This document shows positions 60,301 to 64,000 of a stretch of 64,000 nt of DNA, piece after piece. Below the pieces are notes generated by a model that was not told where the DNA came from, did not search any database, and saw only the letters and a program-made list of their open reading frames with translations. The position numbers and the translations under genes were made by a program. The DNA comes from Prunella strophiata (taxonomy: Eukaryota; Chordata; Aves; Passeriformes; Prunellidae), in the NCBI GenBank assembly GCA_036583965.1, contig JAZBQD010000034.1:6283476-6347475 (forward strand). Direction: 5' to 3'. How positions within the stretch are numbered: position 1 is the stretch's first letter; every line of letters starts with the position of its first letter.

Positions 60301-63300
60301 TGCAGAGCAGGACCAGAGTCAGCTGGGCCCTGAAGAAACCATACCAGCAACTGCAAGAGTGACAGAAACACCAGAGCTTAGAAACCAAGAGATAGAAGAA
60401 GATCAAAGAGCAGCTGTAACATCAGGAGAGACTTCTGAAATCAAGATAGAGTCATCCCAGGGAGAAGATGCAGTGCTCAATCCAGTGAAGACAGAGGTAT
60501 GTGGTCACAGAGGCTGCCTGGAAGTGGTGTGGGGAAAGAGAGGAGCAGTTGTGGCAGATAGGAGCAAAGTTTAGAGGAAGGATGAGTGCTGGGTTGAAGT
60601 GACTCTTCAGTGAATGTGACTGACTGTTTTCCTGGGAGTCAGGCTGCTGATGTGCAGAGCAGCTCTGCTTTAGAGGTAGTACCTTTATGTATCTTCCCCC
60701 ACCCATGTGCAGAACTGCTGCTGGGAAGGTGCTCAGTGAACCTCATTGCCTGGAGTTAGGTTAGGGTGAGTGAGATGTGCCCACACCTTCACTGAAGTAA
60801 GCTGACACAAACATCTAGATTTGTGCATTTCTCTTCCCTCCAGACCCCACCTGATGATGATTCATCCCCTCCACAAGTCCCAAATGTGAGTGAAGACTCC
60901 TCACAGGCTGATGTTCAGCACAAATTTGAGCTGTCAGGTAACTTAATTCAGCTAGGAAATCTTTTACATACAACATTATTAGCTGGATAGTTGTTAGTTA
61001 TCTGGTTCAGGTTTTTTGGGGAGGAGGGAGAAAAGATACCTGTAGGAACAGTGGTAATTACTGCAGGACAGTAGGCGTTGGTGCAGGAGCTTTTGTAGGA
61101 AAGGCTGCTTAGGAGAATCAATCTTTCTGCACTTCTTTCTTTCACAGAGTCAATGAAGGAGGAGGCCCAAGCCCTGTTTAGGAGTCAGATGAAGGTAATT
61201 CCCTGCTGGTTTTAGTCATCTTGAGTTTATTAGCAACATCTTGCTGCTGCTGTTTGCTGAAAGGCAAAGCTTGTGTTGAGCTTTCTGCATTGGGAAGTGA
61301 GCAGTCTGCAGCTGAAGGGGAGATTGCTTCAGAATGTAAAGGTGTTTGTGTGTGTACTTCTGGGTCTGTGGAGACAAGCAGGGTAGGCTGGAGAGACTGG
61401 GATTTTGTGGAAGTGCCTGTACAGTTGTCAGCAGTCCCACAAGAAAATCACTTTGCCCACACAACCGTAGTTGCTTTGGAGGCGCTGCGTGGCTGCTGTA
61501 GCTGGCTGTGCCAGCTGATGGACTCTGTGTTTCAGGATGGGCAGGGTGAGGAGGATGATGAGGACGGTGCCAGTGAGGCTGCCAGTTTGGAGGAGCCCAA
61601 AGAAGAAGACCAAGGTGAGGGGTATCTCTCAGAGATGGATAACGAGCCCCCCGTGAGCGAGAGCGACGACGGCTTCAGCGTCCACAACGCGCCCCTGCAG
61701 TCGCACGCGCTCGCCGACTCCATCCCCAGCAGCCCGGCCTCCTCCCAGTTGTGAGTGTCAGGGCACACTGGGACTGCAGGATTCCCAGTTCTGATTTGCT
61801 GAGTGGGTCCTAAGGGAGAATTTGTTGATGATTTGTTTGGTTCTTGCTTACAAAGGCGAGTGTGCAGACAGCACGTCAGTACCAGCTCTCACTTTTTCTT
61901 TCTGTCTTTGGCGTGGGTTAGCATGGGCATGTCAAGGACAAAACAAACCAGGAGTTCTCTGCTCTGAGGCAGTGGTCAGACTGCTGAAGGAATTATGTTC
62001 TTCTCTCCCCAGCTCAGTGTGCAGTGAGGACCAGGAAGCAATACAGGCTCAGAAGATCTGGAAGAAAGCCATCATGCTGGTTTGGAGAGCAGCAGCTAAT
62101 CACAGGTGAGTTTGATGTCTTGGCAGAAAGAAGTGACTAATCCTAGACAAGTCTCCACTCTCTCATCTCAGAGGCTTATCTCTCTTGGGAGATGATGAAT
62201 CATATTGTTACAGGCAAATGAACAGGAGAGCATAAAACAAATATTTACCAGCAAGGACAGGCACTGAGTGGTCCCTTTTTCTCTGCAGGTATGCCAATGT
62301 CTTCTTACAGCCTGTAACTGATGACATAGCACCAGGCTACCACAGCATCGTGCAGAGGTGAGTCTCAGCAGTCTTCTGTCATCAGAACTCTGTATGTTTG
62401 CCTATTTGTAGGGATTTCTGGCAGGAACAATGTTGTTTTTGCCTGCTGTGCTGACTTGGAAAAGTATTCTTTTTCTGACATGATTCAGTCAGAAGCAGGT
62501 TTCCCCAAGAACAGTCATCATCAGTAACAAGCACATGTCTGTACACAGTCCTGACTTTGAGTGAAGTACACTGACTTACACAGAACATTTTATCAGTGAG
62601 GTGAAACTGATCTATTCCTCCCAGTTTCTATCCAAGAGTAGGATTTAACCTTTGGAATTCCTAGAAGCTGTTCTTTAATCAGTATTTTTTACTGTCCCAG
62701 ATGGTGGACCTTTCTGGAAGAATTACCAGAATCCCCTGCTAGCTGCTGAAATCTCTTGTAAACAGTTCAAGCTCAGTGGCTGCAGCTCTAGCTCCTTAGT
62801 TTCTCTTGACAGTGGTGCCTGGAGAAGGCAGATGCCTCTCCTGAGAGATGCCTGAGGCTGTTGTTACTATTCCAGGTAACTGTTGGACACCTTGTGTCTT
62901 CTGACCCAGACCTTGGTACTGGAGAGCACAGCCCGTGGGGGAGAACCTGTTCAGCTAAACAAAATAGACACTGTAACTAAACACCTTACAGACCCAGGGC
63001 TGTTTCCAGAGGAGATGGGAAACAGTTAAGCATTTCTGTTACAATTTTGCCTGCATTTCTTTCACAGGCCAATGGATTTATCTACCATCAAAAAGAACAT
63101 TGAGAACGGGCTGATCCGAACCACATGCCGAGTTCCAGCGGGATATTATGCTGATGTTTCAGAATGCAGTGATGTACAACAGCTCTGACCACGATGTGTA
63201 CCACATGGCTGTGGAGATGCAGAGGGATGTCCTGGAGCAGATCCAGGTAAAGTACTGAGCTGAGGCAGTGCAGGACAGAGCATCTGTCTGGTCCATAGGT

Positions 63301-63979
63301 CTGGCTGTAGCACAGTTTCACTCCCAGTGTGTTTGAATGCAGTAGATCTTGTCCTTCTCTCTCATGGTAGCTCAGGTGTTTGTGTTGAACTGGATTGTGG
63401 GAGAGTTAAAAGTAACGCAGCAAAATCTTTTATATGTTCATCCCAGACCAATTTCAAATGTAATTTCCTTCAGGGAAATGCTTAGGCCAGCAAGAACCAG
63501 GGTGTGGTTCAGGAACAGAAACGAGCAGCAAGAGCAGTGAATGACAGGGGACGCGACAGCTTCTTTGGGTGGCTGTGCTGGTTTATGCTGATTTAAAGTG
63601 CACATGAAACTGCCCTGTGAATTTGTGCTATTTAAAATATCCTTTGAAGCAGAATGTCCCAGCTGGCAGGGCTGAGTTTGAATTGGGGTTTTGTAGTTCC
63701 TCAGGACTTGTGGCTTCTGAGGTAAATTGGGGAACTTATTCTGAGCAGCACACAAGGAACTGAAACTGCCTCTGACCCAATCATTCCCAGCCTGTGGTCT
63801 GTGATAGTTAACTGACATGCACTTACTGAGCTTGTTTTGCCTGGCAATCTTAACAGAGTGTGGTTTCCTTGCAGCAATTTCTGGCCACACAACTGATGAT
63901 GCAAACATCAGAGTCAGGGATCAGTGCAAAGAGCCTGCGGGGGCGAGACTCCACTCGCAAGCAGGATGCTTCAGAGAAG
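51349..63979 (+). CDS. BRD8: BRD8, first 20 exons, one +1 frameshift in the bromodomain, gene continues past the window
   Basis: This is a nuclear subunit of the TIP60/NuA4 histone acetyltransferase complex. Exons: 51349-51367 (coding part), 51753-51849, 52691-52760, 53023-53072, 54000-54122, 54270-54350, 54781-54845, 55431-55567, 55972-56187, 57407-57551, 58693-58902, 59285-59565, 60041-60496, 60844-60937, 61148-61194, 61536-61750, 62013-62105, 62289-62357, 63068-63246 and 63875-63979. Phases agree across all junctions, giving 917 codons so far. The N-terminus MAAGPGKHKLL leads into the SANT-like region (EPWSIREKLCLASSVMRSGD), then a basic coiled-coil stretch (KLTAERVEELKK), Pro/Ser-rich and acidic middles, and a bromodomain. 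The ATG lies in GGGAAGATGGCGG and matches mammalian BRD8. The exon at 55972-56187 is 216 nt with phase 0 at both ends and corresponds to a segment that human isoforms include or skip. One extra base near 63126 breaks the bromodomain frame. The last exons, starting after SEK, lie beyond 64000. Confidence 0.95.
51580..51714 (+). repeat. 27-bp minisatellite, five copies, each with a Pol III B-box-like core
   Basis: Five head-to-tail 27-bp units (51580, 51607, 51634, 51661, 51688) begin CGCGG, followed by GTTCGAGTCCC or ATTCGAGTCCC and then GGTGTGGCCGG. The core matches the tRNA T-arm/B-box consensus GGTTCGANTCC in units 2 and 5. Units 3 and 4 carry GATTCGAGTCC, and unit 1 has one change (GTGCC). 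No tRNA or A box was found. It lies in BRD8 intron 1, 40 bp before exon 2. Confidence 0.93.
52030..52345 (+). mobile_element. CR1 LINE 3' end in BRD8 intron 2, plus orientation
   Basis: This is a sense CR1 3' portion of about 315 bp: GGGGGAATGGCTTCAGACTG, GTTAGGGTGGAGATTGGGAA, CCCCATCCCTGGAAGCATCC, GGGGGTTGGAACAAGATTAT and the end CCCATTCTATGATTCTGTG. It is one of the best-preserved CR1 copies in the window. Confidence 0.92.
53073..53999 (+). other. BRD8: BRD8 introns, nothing else seen
   Basis: The intron between the exon ending ETTETPK and the exon starting RKRGEKGE has no recognised repeat or RNA gene. The same holds for the other long BRD8 introns at 56188-57406, 57552-58692 and 62358-63067. 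Confidence 0.55.
62013..63246 (+). other. BRD8: BRD8 bromodomain exons
   Basis: Three exons encode the acetyl-lysine reader module: KIWKKAIMLVWRAAANHR (helix Z), YANVFLQPVTDDIAPGYHSI with the ZA loop, and RPMDLSTIKKNIENGL. The helix B-C region follows, ending in VMYNSSDHDVYHM, where the Asn of YNSS is the canonical acetyl-lysine contact. In the third exon ACC ACA is followed by an extra base near 63126 before GCC GAG TTC CAG, so the literal frame loses helix B onwards. Skipping that base restores the family sequence to the end of the exon. Confidence 0.9.
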
Positions 63980-64000
63980 GTGAGAATGCTGCACCCTGTG

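Noticed and set aside
1..64000. CRISPR arrays, operons, prophage or other microbial systems
   Set aside because: The tandem repeats lack unique spacers, and the window is clearly vertebrate nuclear DNA with spliced genes.

Overview
The window is nuclear DNA from a bird, and a passerine-like neoavian is plausible. The evidence is small vertebrate exons with GT-AG introns, CR1 LINE 3' ends as the only recognisable transposon class, little other interspersed repeat, and protein sequences that read as avian versions of vertebrate genes. I could not run a species-level comparison. Four protein genes are supported, read exon by exon with splice phases checked: DRD1 (minus), SFXN1 (plus), KIF20A (minus) and the first 20 exons of BRD8 (plus, running off the right edge).

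Layout. 1-5143 is gene-poor sequence plus the 3' flank of DRD1, with a 23-bp minisatellite at 1.15-1.40 kb. The DRD1 coding exon lies at 5144-6506. A small 5'UTR intron may precede it, and a strong CpG island sits at 7.87-8.85 kb. From 8.85 to 19.2 kb I see no gene, only simple and degenerate tandem repeats, including a (GGGAT)n tract with G-quadruplex potential. SFXN1 begins in a CpG island at about 19.5-19.75 kb, has a long intron 1, and ends at 41762 with a poly(A) signal at 42021. KIF20A runs towards it tail to tail; its stop is at 42113, so the two 3'UTRs probably overlap. KIF20A and BRD8 are divergent and share a GC-rich promoter at about 51.05-51.35 kb that carries two CCAAT boxes and a CHR-type element, as expected for a G2/M gene.

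The genes are functionally unrelated: a Gs-coupled dopamine receptor, a mitochondrial serine carrier, a cytokinesis kinesin, and a TIP60/NuA4 bromodomain subunit. The only obvious regulatory link is the KIF20A/BRD8 bidirectional promoter. In human, DRD1-SFXN1 and KIF20A-BRD8 lie far apart on 5q, so the SFXN1/KIF20A junction is a synteny breakpoint relative to human.

The most striking sequence-level observation is that all four genes are interrupted by single extra bases: one each in DRD1, SFXN1 and BRD8, and four in the KIF20A tail. Every event is +1, and conserved protein resumes in the next frame each time. This looks much more like insertion-type consensus error in the assembly than like four dying genes. 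No new defence, mobile or biosynthetic system was found. The least ordinary non-coding signal is a 27-bp minisatellite in BRD8 intron 1 whose every unit carries a near-perfect RNA polymerase III B-box.
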